DNA of 64,000 nt from Nymphaea colorata (lineage: Eukaryota > Streptophyta > Magnoliopsida > Nymphaeales > Nymphaeaceae): assembly GCF_008831285.2 (NCBI RefSeq), contig NC_045140.1, forward strand, positions 3,389,528 to 3,453,527, written 5' to 3'. The position numbers and the translations under genes are program-made. Shown here in pieces: positions 26,068 to 37,744 of the stretch. The number at the start of each line of letters is the position of its first letter. Position 1 is the first letter of the stretch. The notes under the pieces are model-generated. The model did not search any database. It was not told where the DNA came from and saw nothing but the letters and a program-made list of their open reading frames with translations.

Positions 26068-26900
26068 TAGGGCTGGGCATCAAAGCCCCGGAACCGTATC
26101 GGGCCAGGCCGGGCCCGATAAGAACGTCAAAATCAAAGCTCGGAAACCGTATCGGGCCAGGCCGAACCAATGTAATTTCAGGCCTTGGGCTTTGGTTAAT
26201 GCTCGGCCCGGCCCGATTGATAATGGGCTGGGCGGGCTTAGTCGGGCTTTTGGGCGGCGCGGGTCGGGTCTGTTTCTCATTTCTTCTTCTCCTTCTTGCA
26301 AGAGAAATCGATCGAGTGGTTGTGGTGGACAGTCCATTGAAATGCAAAATCTGGCGATGAAATGAAAAAATGATCGACTGGTTGCAATGATAACGAGAAG
26401 CGAGGGAGAGCGTGATGAAGAGGCGGTAGGGAGGGAGAGGAGCACGATGGAAGAAGCCCTAACGGGCAGGAAAAAAAATCGTCGAAAAAAAGTCGGACAT
26501 TTACGGTGATGGCGACGGCGACGGGTAGGACCGAAGGCTGACAGGGAGGATCGATGGCTGTGCAACGGCGACGGGGAGGACCACCGGAGGCAACCGAGGG
26601 CCGACGAGGAGGATGGGAGGAGGCAGTCTCGACGACGGAGATGAAACTTTTAACAACAAAAAGTCCAAAAGCCTAAGTTACCTAAGTTTATTTTTGTAAA
26701 AAAAAAAAAAAACTATAATAATAATGTCGGGCTTCTCGGGCCGCCGACGATCACAGCAGTAAGCCCGAGCCCGGCCCGTTACTTATCGGGCCGGGCCAAA
26801 CCTGATAAAAAAAGCCCGAAACTCAATTTTTCATGGCTCGGGCCCGTGGTGGGCTGGGTATCGGGTACCCGGCGGTGGCCCGGCCCGGTGCCCAGGCTTA
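26068..26900. mobile_element. Non-autonomous hAT-like element (833 bp), GC-rich subterminal repeats
   Basis: The left end is TAGGGCTGGGCATC and the reverse complement of the right end is TAAGCCTGGGCACC. The 8-bp flanks ATTTTCCG (26060-26067) and ATTTTCTG (26901-26908) match at 7 of 8 positions, as expected of a hAT target duplication. Both subterminal regions are packed with GGGCCGGGC/GCCCGGCCC words that can pair across the element. The middle (26270-26700) has no transposase motif that I can see, so it depends on a source elsewhere. The Arg/Pro-rich ORFs over it are products of the GC repeats. Confidence 0.75.
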
Positions 26901-26908
26901 ATTTTCTG

Positions 26909-27575
26909 AAGGCTATATGATGTATTAGTTGTTTGTTGAGTTAAGAACATCACTTAACAAAGTGAGCATCTTAGTGGCAACAATAACGGTTTTCTTTTCC
27001 CTTTCCTTCATATATTCTATATATTAGCATGGGATGAAAAGTAACTAGTAGATGATTTGTGTCAATATGACATAACAAATTATTTGTATATGTGTGTGTG
27101 TTTATATGTATATATATGAGAATTTTGGTAACTTGAGGTAGGTACGTGCCCCACTTAACTTGTATTTGATCCCCTTGATTTAAAAGTAGAGTGCACACAC
27201 ATCTTCCATCTACTATCTTAGAGTTGCATTTTGCGCTATGAGCTTCAAGCAATCGAGCCCTTTGCCAAATATGTAAACACCTCCGAACATCTAGTGTTGT
27301 TAGCGGCGTAGCCTTCACACCTTGACGCATAGGCCTTGAGGCATTAGGGTGAAGTGCTCTTGTAGTTGAAGCATGAACTTCATCTCGATTAAGAAGATCA
27401 AAACTATACTTTTTGTCGGGAGAGAATGGGATCTTTCTTATGACGTCTTGCTTCAAAATCCAATAAAAGATGCAGCTGATCTCCTGAGTCCTTTATTAAC
27501 ATATTCTATTCTGAAATTGGAAATGAGTTTACCAATATTTTGACAGAGTTCTTGTCTCAGTAATATCATAAATAT
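26909..27575. other. Intergenic DNA with an unrecognised 161-aa ORF
   Basis: A minus ORF (26971-27456) is the longest open stretch here. Its first ~115 residues look fairly normal in composition, but I recognise no family, and it overlaps AT-rich repeats at its 3' end. It directly precedes the Copia fragment and may be part of a degraded element. Confidence 0.3.
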
Positions 27576-27747
27576 AAACAAACACATAATTTTCTGGTGG
27601 AAGAAAAGAGATGTGTATGTTCGAGCACTTGTGAATCCTGTTTGAGCATGCATGAATGAGCTGAGAGACGTGCTAACCAAGCCCTTGGAGCTTGTCCAAA
27701 ATATGTTTAAAAATTTCAGATTTTCAATTCAGGAGGTTGTTGTGTGA
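27576..27747 (+). pseudogene. Degenerate end of a Copia polyprotein
   Basis: The last open piece reads RDVLTKPLELVQNMFKNF and then a stop. This is the D-x-LTKPL signature found just after the RNase H domain at the C terminus of Ty1/Copia pol. The preceding ~100 bp contains traces of the basic 'H-F-V-R-E-K-V' segment with an in-frame stop. No LTR was identified. Confidence 0.5.
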
Positions 27748-28256
27748 AAAGTTCTCCTCTAGCTATCCATGAAGAAAGACATTTTAAACATTAAGTTAAC
27801 AAACTTCCAAGTCATGTTTCAAACATTGTCACATATATCATGTACCAGTATTATACGGCAAGGAATTTCTCAAGTATAATATAGCAAAGTTGTATATTTT
27901 GAGAATATCTCAGGAAAATCTTGAGAAAATTTAAAAAAAATTAATAAATCTTAACAATTATAAAAAAATAAAAAAAATAAAAAATACAAAAAAAACATGA
28001 AAAAACACGTATAATACACATTTTTTCACGTTTTTATTTTTGGCATTTAAAAAAAATGCCTCTAAATTACCGTTTTATACAACTGACTTATTTCTACAGT
28101 ATTATACATGTTTTTTTGAATAATATGCACGCTATTTAACAATAGTTTCAAAGCAATAGTCAAATGATTGCTCAAATTGTTGTACGTAAAATGAGTGAAC
28201 AACTCTGGAATCAACTCCCTCCTTTTGATTGTACCATTTCACAACAGAAAGTGACA
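27748..28256. other. Very AT-rich spacer
   Basis: It has poly-A and poly-T tracts, and TATTATAC words recur near 27850, 28000 and 28100. No gene was seen. Confidence 0.4.
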
Positions 28257-28509
28257 TTAGCCATGGTCAAAACCATGGCTAATTGACCCAAAAGGTGTGG
28301 ATGAAAGTACTTTCAGCTTGTGGCCATAACTAAAGTGGCTATGGTAATAGCCCTTGTGGCTATTGATCTTTTGCCATGGTCTGGACTGTGGCTATTGCAT
28401 CAATCAGCTACGGTTTACTTGGACCATTAGCCATGTTTTTAGTTGTGGCTATTACTTACAACTGCCACTGTTCACTCGCGCATTAGCCATAGAAGCTTAT
28501 GTTGTGGTG
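28257..28509 (-). mobile_element. Possible CACTA-type element end with TAGCCAT/GTGGCTA subterminal motifs
   Basis: Read on minus, the segment begins CACCACAACATAAGC at 28509, similar to the CACTACAA.. termini of plant CACTA elements. The next 250 bp hold about a dozen copies of TAGCCAY or its complement in both orientations, as CACTA subterminal regions do. It ends in a perfect hairpin (28257-28282) with 11-bp arms TTAGCCATGGT around CAAA. No second end or transposase was found. Confidence 0.45.
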
Positions 28510-29367
28510 CATAAATAAAGAGAGAGAGACTTCTTCAATTTGAAATCTAAAGTCTTCTGGACAAGCACCAAGGGGTGGATAGCATTCACAACCAAAAATA
28601 TAACAAAGTTTTTCTTTGTAAAAGGAATTCGATAGGAGAGTGGAAATCAAGATTTTTGTTGGCATTCTACTGATGAGAAAGGTAGCAGCAAAAAATGCAT
28701 AAGAATTTTTAAGGCACATCAGGTTTGCCCATGAGGGTCAAACCAATCTAGACAATGTGTCTGTGACATCTTTCAGCTGCCTTGTTTCATTTGAGAGTAT
28801 GTATGAGGACATGAAATTTGACCTCAAATTTTAGCTTTAAAATGTAAGACTTCAAGGTCAAAGTCTCCACTAAAATCAAAGTGTAAAACTTTTAAATTTG
28901 TGGTCTGTATAGTTTCAACAAACAATTTAAAGGCTTTCGAACTTTAGGAACATCGTGTTTGTTGAAAAAAATAAATCTAGTTATATTTTGCGAATGCATC
29001 GACGAGTATAACATAATATTTGAACCCACAGTGAGAGAAAATGCATCATTCACTAGCGCGAAGAAAATACATTCGCCAGTATTACGTATGACATTCGCTA
29101 ATCTGCATGGTTAAAATATTAGTATCGATGATTATGTATCTAATGGTGCATGCGCCAGACCATCATAGGCCTTCAGTAGCGTGGGATAAGGTTTGCCTCT
29201 AATGGTTCAGCTGGGATAGGTAGCTATGCCGACCTCCCCTTCAGTGATGCAAGCATTCATTGTGTCACAGAACGCCCTCCAGTGCCTCCCATCTGCATCA
29301 GAGAAGTGTCGTCTGTTCTCACTCTTTTTCTCTCTTCTCCCTTTTCCCATTCCGCGACTCATTTCCA

Positions 29368-29370
<3 letters not shown>
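28510..29370. other. Intergenic DNA, no supported gene
   Basis: Short ORFs only. At 29052-29182 a small segment is bounded by CAC-GC-GAAG-like inverted ends, too short and diverged to call. Confidence 0.35.

Positions 29371-29411
<41 letters not shown>
29371..29411. repeat. (CT)n microsatellite
   Basis: About 20 CT units. Confidence 0.95.
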
Positions 29412-29412
<1 letters not shown>

Positions 29413-29537
29413 GTAGAGACACAGAGTCGGCCATGGTTGATACGCTCTATATTAAATGACAGGCTCTCTAGATTTTTCATCCATGATATGAGTCTACATA
29501 TGCTGCCGTTTATATGTGTAGGCATACTAGTAAACTC

Positions 29538-29540
<3 letters not shown>

Positions 29541-29614
<74 letters not shown>

Positions 29615-29635
29615 TAGACAAGAGAGAGAGAGAGA
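29541..29635. repeat. (TA)n followed by (AG)n microsatellite
   Basis: About 36 TA units run into GATAGACA and a short (AG)n. This repeat produces the Tyr-Ile ORFs seen in several frames. Confidence 0.95.
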
Positions 29636-32600
29636 GACCGCTAGAGAGAAGTAACCACATTGACACAGGTATTGCTTGATACAAATACAGTAACCTCTTA
29701 CTGTTCCCTTTCTTTTGTTATTTCGTAGTGAAGTTAACATACTACTGCGTAGAAGAAGCGGATAGCTGCCACACGTATCTGTAGGTAAACCATATTATAA
29801 GGATAATTAGGAACGCGAAAGAAACAGACATCCAAATATGCTTGAACATAGGAAACGATTTCTTCTGCTTTTTCTTTACTTTCTGAGGCATTAAATGCTT
29901 GAATGAAGAATGATCTGTACCAATTCACACCTGAAGGCAAAACATTTTGTCTAAAGCAGCAAAACAGCATCATCTTTGGCAACTTGAATCTCTCTTGTTC
30001 TTCTTCAAATGACAGCATGTATATACGTTTTGTGTTTATCCTTCCAACGGCTCTTTATCAACTTTTCCTCTTCATCTTAGGCATTATTTAATGGAATTTA
30101 GCTTGTTTTTCAGATAAAAACACAGCATGAATATGTCAGATGACAAGGTTAATTAAGAGCTAGCTACCTGCATTGTAGTCACTTTGGCCGGCACAAAAGC
30201 ATAGGCCACAACTCAGACAATAAGGTCGGATACAACCATTGTCACTCTGGTCCGAAATTCGTAGACACAGTTTCTTTCATTTTCTCTTTTCCTTTTCCTT
30301 TTCCTTTAGTGGGTGGGAAGAGCAAGCTGTTAAACTTAATCATGTAGTTTGTATCTATATATGCAGTCGTATGCGTTAGTAAAATTTTTAAGCTCTTCTA
30401 GCTTCGACCACTACCTAAGAATTGTGCTTCCACTTTATAAGAAAGATTATCTGATTATAAGATTATTTCAGTAAACTAATGGCCCTTATTTTCTTTTAAA
30501 AATTTCAAAAAAACGAGACATGCACACACTTCAGTTCCTTTGCAGAGTGATCCTTGCTCTCTATTAATGTTTGGAGTTCCTAAGGCATCAACTATTTGTG
30601 TTGAAAAAGAGAGTCACTGATATACAATTTGAAGCATAGTAGAAATGGTACCCAAGACATCAAAGGAGACTGTGTACCTTAAAAGACATGAAGTTGAGTA
30701 GGAGTTTCGGCTCTCTTCTAAATGGAAGGATGAAATACTCCTGCTAACCCAAAGACATGCACAATTCTTTTATATGCATACACAGGTCCTCTATTGATAC
30801 TAAATATATTTAGCTTACGATACATATCCACGTATATATAAACACACACAGGCAGGTTTCTTATTACTAAAACTTGATGAAATGGTTCATACAAGTGGCC
30901 AAATGTTAGGCGACCCTCTAGACTAATGTGGAAGATACCTAACAATGCCACTCTTAAAAGTTATTTTCTAATTGTATTTATTCCATTAATAAAATTAATT
31001 CTATTGGTTGGGAAGGTATGACCATACAGATTGGTATTCATGTAGCTTACTCAAAAACAGACACGCCTTAGAAAGAATGCCTTCATATACAAAGAACCTT
31101 GATTTTTTTGAAATAAACTATTTTTTATGCAATATGAGCCATTGATTTGTCGTTTCTCAAAAACAGCGTCCGATTGTGAAAGTTTGCTTTCTTGTACATG
31201 TTGTCTACTAGCTTGATCAATTATAAAATTATCATTACCAGGTCAGATTAAGCCAAAAGAAACATATAAAACAATGTCTCAAGTCTAAACATATAAAACA
31301 ATGTCTCAAGTCTTTTGACCTGTCCAGGCTGTAACCTGTGTAGGGGCTTCTGTCTTCGATCAGTAGACAGTTTATTTGCTTTCCTGCGTTCATTTTCCGG
31401 CCATAAAATATTACGTGAATCATTATCCAGGTTGGCAGGAAACGTATAATATTAAAAATCCGGTGAACCACTAACAATTGCAGGCTTTAATTTAAGCTGA
31501 ATGCAGAATTTGATCTTATCAATAACGCAGTAGATTCGTGACAGAAGCCAACAGCGAAATTGAATGAATCAAATTAACTTGACAGTAGATGCTTGAGCAG
31601 ATGTCTTAATTACATTGGCACACCTAATCGATCGTTTGTCTGGCGACTACTATCTGTTGCTGTCATATATTGGCTCCGAATAATGCAAGAAAAGCAAGTT
31701 GGTATTTCCACTGTTCCATACGTAAAACTTTCAACTGCTTATCAAGAAACAACTGGATGGTTTTATTCATGATCAAGACATGGCTGGCCTTTTAAGAGAG
31801 TCGCCATTGGAGAACAGGAGTGCTTCGAAGTGAAAGTTACTGGCCAATTCAGAAAAATGGAGAAAATGAAACTGCTATAATTTCTTCACTGCACGTCATC
31901 TGTGAACTTATTTAAATCACCAGCTTTAATGGTGCAGACAAAATTCATGTAACTCCGGCCCCAGAATGAACCGGCCTATGAACGTCAAACAAGAAAGTGA
32001 CTGATGGATCCTTGCTGCCTAATTTGATTAAGATCTCTCTCTAAGATGTTAGAAGAGAAATCAAATTTGTGGGCATCGTGGATTAAAGGTTTCTGATTTT
32101 TCCAAGACATAGATGACGCTCAAGAAGATGCAGGTTTATTTCAATGGATGGTTTCAAACTCTGGTACTTATTCCACTGCTATATAGGTCTCTTTTATGGC
32201 TTGAAAGAAATGATATTCTGTTTAGAGGTCTCTAACAACAACACTTGATTTTAAGTATTGCCGTCGGTTCTTTTTGTTTAGTTTGGTTTGGCCTACTCCT
32301 GATTCACTAACGCCTTGTTGGAGGTGCCCCTCGTTTTGAGTTGCTCATAGTCCTGATCTCGCACTGGAATGAAACTGAATCCAGAACTTATGAAAACCTT
32401 ACAAACCAGGTAACTTTTGGTGGTGTAATAAGAATGCACCCAACTTTGGATGCCTTTCACTCAACTACCTTTCTTATTGGCTCCTTATATATACTTGAAA
32501 AATAAATTCAATCTTCTTGCAGTTTTTGTTTACCCTTCAACATATAGTTCAGCTTGCCTTAGTTTTCAAAGTGTTGGGGGCCTAACATCCTTTCATACAC

Positions 32601-32750
32601 CACATGAATAGCTTAAATGCTAGAATACATACTCCACGAATTGTGTTCAGCTGTGACGCTCAAAAAGCGCTAGTGAAGATGAACTCTCGTGCTATTCTAC
32701 CGCCCATAACAGTGCCAAAGCTCGAACTGCCACTAGCAAGTTCAATGGTG
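29636..32750. other. Intergenic DNA, no supported gene
   Basis: AT-rich with ORFs below 100 codons and no family motif. A 28-bp near-tandem duplication (AAACATATAAAACAATGTCTCAAGTCT) lies at about 31261-31315. Confidence 0.4.
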
Positions 32751-32758
32751 GAACGAGC

Positions 32759-33156
32759 TAGGGGTGAACACGAGCCGAGTTGAGCCCGAGTTCAGCAACT
32801 AATGGAACCTTGAGCTCGACTCGGCAGTTACGTGTTGAGCTCGAGCTCAACTCGATTAAAGCTCGACAAACTCGTTTGAATAAAATTGATATTCATCGTC
32901 ACATGTTGAGCTCAAGTTGGACTCGATTAAGGCTCCACAAACTCGTAAACTTATTTGAATATATCGACTTGATTAACGCTCGACTAACTCGATTAAGGCT
33001 CAAGCTCGACTCGACAGTTATGTGTTGAGTTCAAACTCAACTCTATTATTTGAACTAGTTGACTCATGAATTCGAGCTCGACTCGTCAAGCAAATGACTC
33101 GGCTCAAACTAGTTCACGAGCCGAGTTTGAGTAGCTCGACTCATTGTTCAACCCTA
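32759..33156. mobile_element. hAT-like MITE (398 bp) with 8-bp target duplication
   Basis: The ends are TAGGGGTGAAC on the left and GTTCAACCCTA on the right, inverted with one mismatch. The flanks are GAACGAGC (32751-32758) and GAACGAGG (33157-33164), 7 of 8 identical. The inside is built of inverted and direct copies of AGCTCGAC/TCGAGCTC and GATTAAGGCTC words. There is no transposase. TAGGG ends with 8-bp duplications are typical of hAT relatives. Confidence 0.8.
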
Positions 33157-33405
33157 GAACGAGGTAGTGGCTGAACCAAGTTGTGTATGTCATACTTACA
33201 TATGAAATTTCATTTGCCGGTATGGATAATAACAAAAATGCTATTGGATGATAGAAAACAAGAACTTTTTTACAAAAAGGAAATAAAAAAAGTGAAAAGA
33301 CTAAAAAAGACAAAAATTTTCAAAAATTTCAACAATGTCCCCTTTTTCCTTTTGGCATACTTTTGTTGTGTGCACCTCTTCTCACTCTTTGTCTCTGAAT
33401 GTAAT

Positions 33406-34272
33406 TGTAAGCTCACATTTACTTGTCAATCAAAGCAACACAAATGAATTTTGCATGCTGTCTCTAAATCATTGAAGTTTGAATTCTATGCTTCATTTTT
33501 AATATTCAAACTTAATCAAAGACTCTATCGTTCAATTCTTTCAAACAAGAAAAGTTAATTAATTTTAATTCAGAAACTTGATCATCAATTTAAAACAAGT
33601 ACATAAAAAGTGGCAAGGGTTAGTCTCTATACAACTTTTTTGTTGCAATTTGAACCAATCACAGTATGAATTTTAACTTGGCGCAAATTTTGGGCTTGAT
33701 GGATAGGAGATGAAGCCCTAAATCCTCTCTTCGGGTGGGTAGGAGGAGTACTTTTTATCTTACCATTTGGGTGAGAGCCGAAAACCCTACCCTTCCTCCC
33801 ATCCCCAGGGTACTAGGCCTGCTGCTTGAATCCTCTCTCATGCATGTGCTTGCTATGTACAACAAACTAGCAGCTACAGTTCAAAAATCCAAACTGCATA
33901 AATATGCTCACTGTGTCCAAGAGTACTGGACTGACAAAGAATTACTCTTAGATTATATTTTTATGAGTTGATTACTGTTTTGGATCTTAAAATGCTTATA
34001 GGATCATATTTTGGAGATCAGGTTTTGTTGACACATGTTGACCTTATATAAAACTCAAATATGTGACAGAATTCATCATAAAAATAACTTGAAAACATGA
34101 ATCATATATATACGCGCCTGTGTGTGTATGTAGGATCCAAGATTTGCTTTGGAAGAAATCAATAGCCTCACATAATGGTTTGAGGGAGGACCTTTAACTC
34201 GACATTTTGATTGCAGCCCTTAGTTAGCTAGACCTTGTTAATTTGGCATGTGACATCTTCAACACCGTTTTT
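33406..34272. repeat. Direct segmental duplication, unit A
   Basis: It matches 35537-36468 along its whole length in the same direction, with many substitutions and small indels. Shared blocks include TGTAAGCTCAC, TCAATCAAAGCAACACAAAT, TTGATCATCAATTTAAAACA, ATCCTCTCTCATGCAT, TATGAGTTGATTACGGTT-like and GACATCTT.A.CACC. The 78-codon ORF at 33735-33971 is not kept in unit B, so neither unit looks coding. Confidence 0.85.
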
Positions 34273-34442
34273 GTTGTTATATATCTCCCCAGTAGCTAGC
34301 ACCTGAAATAACTGACGCTTATATAGTGCTAGCGACAAATCAACTGCCGCCAAATATATAGCGCCAGAAAAATCATTAACTGGCATTCCCTTAACCGTCA
34401 GTTCTGCTATTTTCACCATTGATTCTCTCTGTGCCATTTTGC

Positions 34443-34871
34443 TGAACACTTCACTTGAAGAGTTTAGTCTTGTATTTAAGATTGTGAAGAATCTTGGAGG
34501 ATTTATAAAGGAGGTTGTTAAAGAGGTTAGTTAACCTAATTTCTAACTTTTTTGAAATTTTAGAGGGCATCTTAGGATCTATCGAACCAGGGAGCCGAGG
34601 CTAATAGGAGGGTAGGTTGGATCACTGCAGCAGTATCAGAGCATGATTCAATACTCAGACCTAAGGTCTCACATGCGTGCATACTTTAAGAGGGGTGAAT
34701 TGTAACATCCCACTTAAAAAGTTTGGTAGACTTATAAAAGGGGTTGTTAAAGTAGTTGGTTGTTTTGATTCCTAGCCTTTTTTCGACTAGAACAAAAACT
34801 GTTAAGGAGCAGGTTGACATTCGGCAAATCATAGACCCAATCCCGATGAGGGAGTGAATTGGGTTATTGCA
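34443..34871 (+). mobile_element. Two-LTR TRIM retrotransposon, plus strand
   Basis: LTR1 spans 34443-34629 and LTR2 34701-34871, with only 71 bp between them. The internal piece starts with a tRNA-iMet-type primer site (GCAGTATCAGAGC, 34630-34642) and ends with a polypurine tract (TTAAGAGGGGTGAAT) next to the second LTR's TGTAAC. Both LTRs end TGCA and carry a TTATAAA box. LTR1 starts TGAACACTTC, a mutated form of TGTAACATCC. There is no coding capacity. I see no matching target duplication. Confidence 0.82.
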
Positions 34872-35536
34872 AATCAATTTGACTGCATATTAAAGAAATA
34901 ACTGCTACCATTCAATAGTGCTCTCCATGTTGTGTCATTCAATGTTCTTCCATTGAAGGACATGGGTGGAGTTTACCGCTTACATAGGAAAAGTGAGTGC
35001 TTGCTATAATACCTATTATTTGGGGAGTTATTGTTCACTCCATGTGTGTATCTCCACACACATACACATTATGCACACACACAAACATGTACCAACAACC
35101 TAATAATAAGATAGTAACACAACCCAATTTCTCCCTCTCCTCATTTCATCTTAAAAAGTGAGCATTACATGAGGTTAGGGAAGGGGAAGATGTCCTGACC
35201 AGTTGTCTAATTAAGTTGGTGGTCTAGATCGCTTCTTATAGATCTAGCACTTGATTAATTGTCTGACATCCACCCATTTCTAATATATATATATATATTG
35301 TTTGTGGATGTGTGCATTAAATACTTAATTAAGCATTTATAAGAGTTCCATGAAATATAAAAACCGACAAAAAAAACAAAGGAATCGATAATAAATTTTA
35401 AGCAAGAGGACTTTAAATAGGCTTACTTTAAATGCTTTTCTTCTTAACTTTGTGCATATGGTACGTGCCAAAGAGAAGCAGAGTGGCAATTTAGACAACT
35501 AATTAAAAGTTGTGGGGTCCAAATTCAAGGAGTGCA
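34872..35536. other. Spacer between the duplicated units
   Basis: No gene was seen. It includes (CA)n-like runs near 35050-35090 and a (TA)n run at 35284-35300. Confidence 0.4.
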
Positions 35537-36195
35537 TGTAAGCTCACGTTTACTTGTCAATCAAAGCAACACAAATGAATTTCCCATGCTGTCTCTAAAT
35601 CATTGTAAGTTTGAATTCTGTGCATCATTTTTAATATATAAACTTAATCAAAGACTGTATCGTTCAATTATTTCAAACAAGAAAAGTTAATTAATTTGTA
35701 TTCGGAAACTTGATCATCAATTTAAAACAAGTACATAAAAAAGTGGCAATGGTTCATCTCTGTACTTTTTTTTTCTAATCTCAAGCAATGCGTAGTATGG
35801 GTTTTAACTTAGGTGCAAATTTTGGGCATGACAGGTAGGACATGAAGCCTAGAATTCTCTGTCAGGTGAGTCAGAGGAGTATTTCATCCTACTGCCTAGC
35901 TGAGTGTTGAAACCCTACCCTTCCTCTGTTCTCCTCAAGGCACTAGGCCTACTGCCAAAATCCTCTCTCATGCATATATTGCTCCCTATGTACAACAAAC
36001 TAGACAGTTGAAAAATCCAACCACATAAATATGCTCACGTTGTCCACAAGTACTGGACTGAAAAAGGAATTACTCATAGATTAGATTTTTATGAGTTGAT
36101 TACGGTTGTAAATCTTCAAGCTCTTATATGATCATATTTGCACGTCAGATTTTCTTGACATAAGTTGATACCTTCAAGCACACACACACACACAC

Positions 36196-36253
<58 letters not shown>

Positions 36254-36468
36254 GGGATTCATAATAAAAATAACTTGAGAACACATGAAAGGCTGCCCAG
36301 GTGAGTCATAAGTAAACAGTGTGTATGTACGATCCAAGATTTGCTTTGCAAGAAATCAATAGCAACACATCATGGTTTAAGGGAGGAACTGTAACTCCAC
36401 ATTTTGATTGAAGCCCTTAGTAGCTAGAATTTGTTAGTCTGGCTCATGACATCTTGAGCACCATTTTT
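35537..36468. repeat. Direct segmental duplication, unit B
   Basis: Partner of 33406-34272, about 2.1 kb downstream. It has gained a (CA)n(TA)n expansion at 36178-36250 that unit A lacks. The ends lack TG..CA outlines, so these are not obviously LTRs. Confidence 0.85.
36178..36250. repeat. Compound (CA)n(TA)n microsatellite
   Basis: About 9 CA units followed by about 26 TA units, inside duplication unit B. Confidence 0.95.
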
Positions 36469-36559
36469 TATGCTACTCCATGTAAATTAGCTTAATTGTT
36501 GTTAATCTATGAAGTTCAAGAAGGCAAACAGACACCAATCGGCACCCTAGAATATGTGT

Positions 36560-36825
36560 TCTTAAAACAAATGCTGCAACAACAGAAAATTGAAATCAGT
36601 TGGCTATCTCTGGCCGGATGGTTATTTTTTTATTTTGTGTTGTTGAAAACTATTGTAAAAGTTATTTCATCGTTAAAAACTGTGACCAAGCAGCTAGTTG
36701 TTGCAAATACATCTTTTGAAATGGTTTTTAGCGACATAAAATAGAAAAATAATCATCTGGCCATAGATGTAACTGACTGATTTCAATTATGTCGTTGCAA
36801 AAACACTATTTTATGGACATAATGA
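36560..36825. mobile_element. Foldback (long inverted repeat) element
   Basis: Left arm at 36588-36632 (TTGAAATCAGTTGGCTATCT, then CTGGCCGGATGGTTATTTTT) and right arm at 36745-36787 pair as inverted repeats over ~42 bp with few mismatches. Weaker pairing continues outward through GCAAC.ACA. The loop is ~110 bp. This fits a foldback-type MITE; no target duplication was fixed. Confidence 0.6.
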
Positions 36826-37744
36826 CATCAGATTTCTTAGAATAAAAGCACGGTGTTGTTTTGAATGTATATTCTAAAAGCATGTGATTCAAGAACAAAA
36901 CACTTTTCAAACCAGACATCCTCTACTCGTCTAATTTGTAGCCTCGGTGTCAAAACAGATAAGAATCTGACACAAGATACACAACTAACGAATTAAGTAT
37001 TTCCACCGTCACAAATGCCCGAAAAGGAGTATGCAAGGGATGCCAAAAGACTTTGGTCACTCTCTCACGTAACATAACATGCATGACACATTCAATATAT
37101 AATTACTGAGCACAATGAATGATAAGCAACCGACAATTCCTTGATTGTCAAGGCTCTTAATGAGCACGTTGAAACGCCGCCTACCATTATGCACATGCCT
37201 GACGTCTACTCAAGAATCACTCGAACGTCTTGTATGATTGTATGCCTCTCTATTTCTTGATGCTCACAGCTAAAATAAAGCAAACATTTTTTTAATATTG
37301 TTTTAACCATATAAACAATACATAACCATACGTCATTGTATCGATATCATCATCGGAAAATCCAGCTGTGATGAAAACTTAAGAATGCATCTCTAGAATT
37401 GAGTAACAAAAAGAAAAAATAAATAAATAAAGAAGTGGTTGTCTAGAAAAGAGAAATTTGGTGACTACAAGCCAACAATATCCAGAAATTATAAAGACTC
37501 TTTTTGGGTGTTGTCAGCAACACGAAGAAAAGTAAGTTTATATTGACCTTCTCAACATAATTTGCTAGCAATTGGGGATAAAAAAAGGTTTGAACCATAA
37601 TATGATGAAATCGCCACTGCTCATGTTGGTGACGGCATGGCAATCAGGAAATTAACAGCCACATGAAAAACAATTTCCAAAACGGCAGCTTGACTTATTA
37701 CTTATTCACACAAGCTTGTGCGGCATTTGGTTGTTGATTCGAGT
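36826..37744. other. Intergenic DNA, no supported gene
   Basis: AT-rich; only short ORFs without recognisable motifs. Confidence 0.4.

Noticed and set aside
26021..26565. Arg/Pro-rich ORFs of 108-161 aa
   Set aside because: Translate the GGGCCGGGC subterminal repeats of the hAT-like element; no domain.
29052..29182. Possible 130-bp element with CACTAGCGC and CACGCTACTG inverted ends
   Set aside because: Only about 8 matching end positions and no target duplication.
29260..29740. ORFs with long Tyr-Ile or Ser-Leu or Arg-Glu runs
   Set aside because: Direct translation of (TA)n and (CT)n microsatellites.
33406..36468. The duplicated units as LTRs of one retrotransposon
   Set aside because: No TG..CA ends, and the only primer site and polypurine tract between them belong to the TRIM. 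Kept as a duplication.
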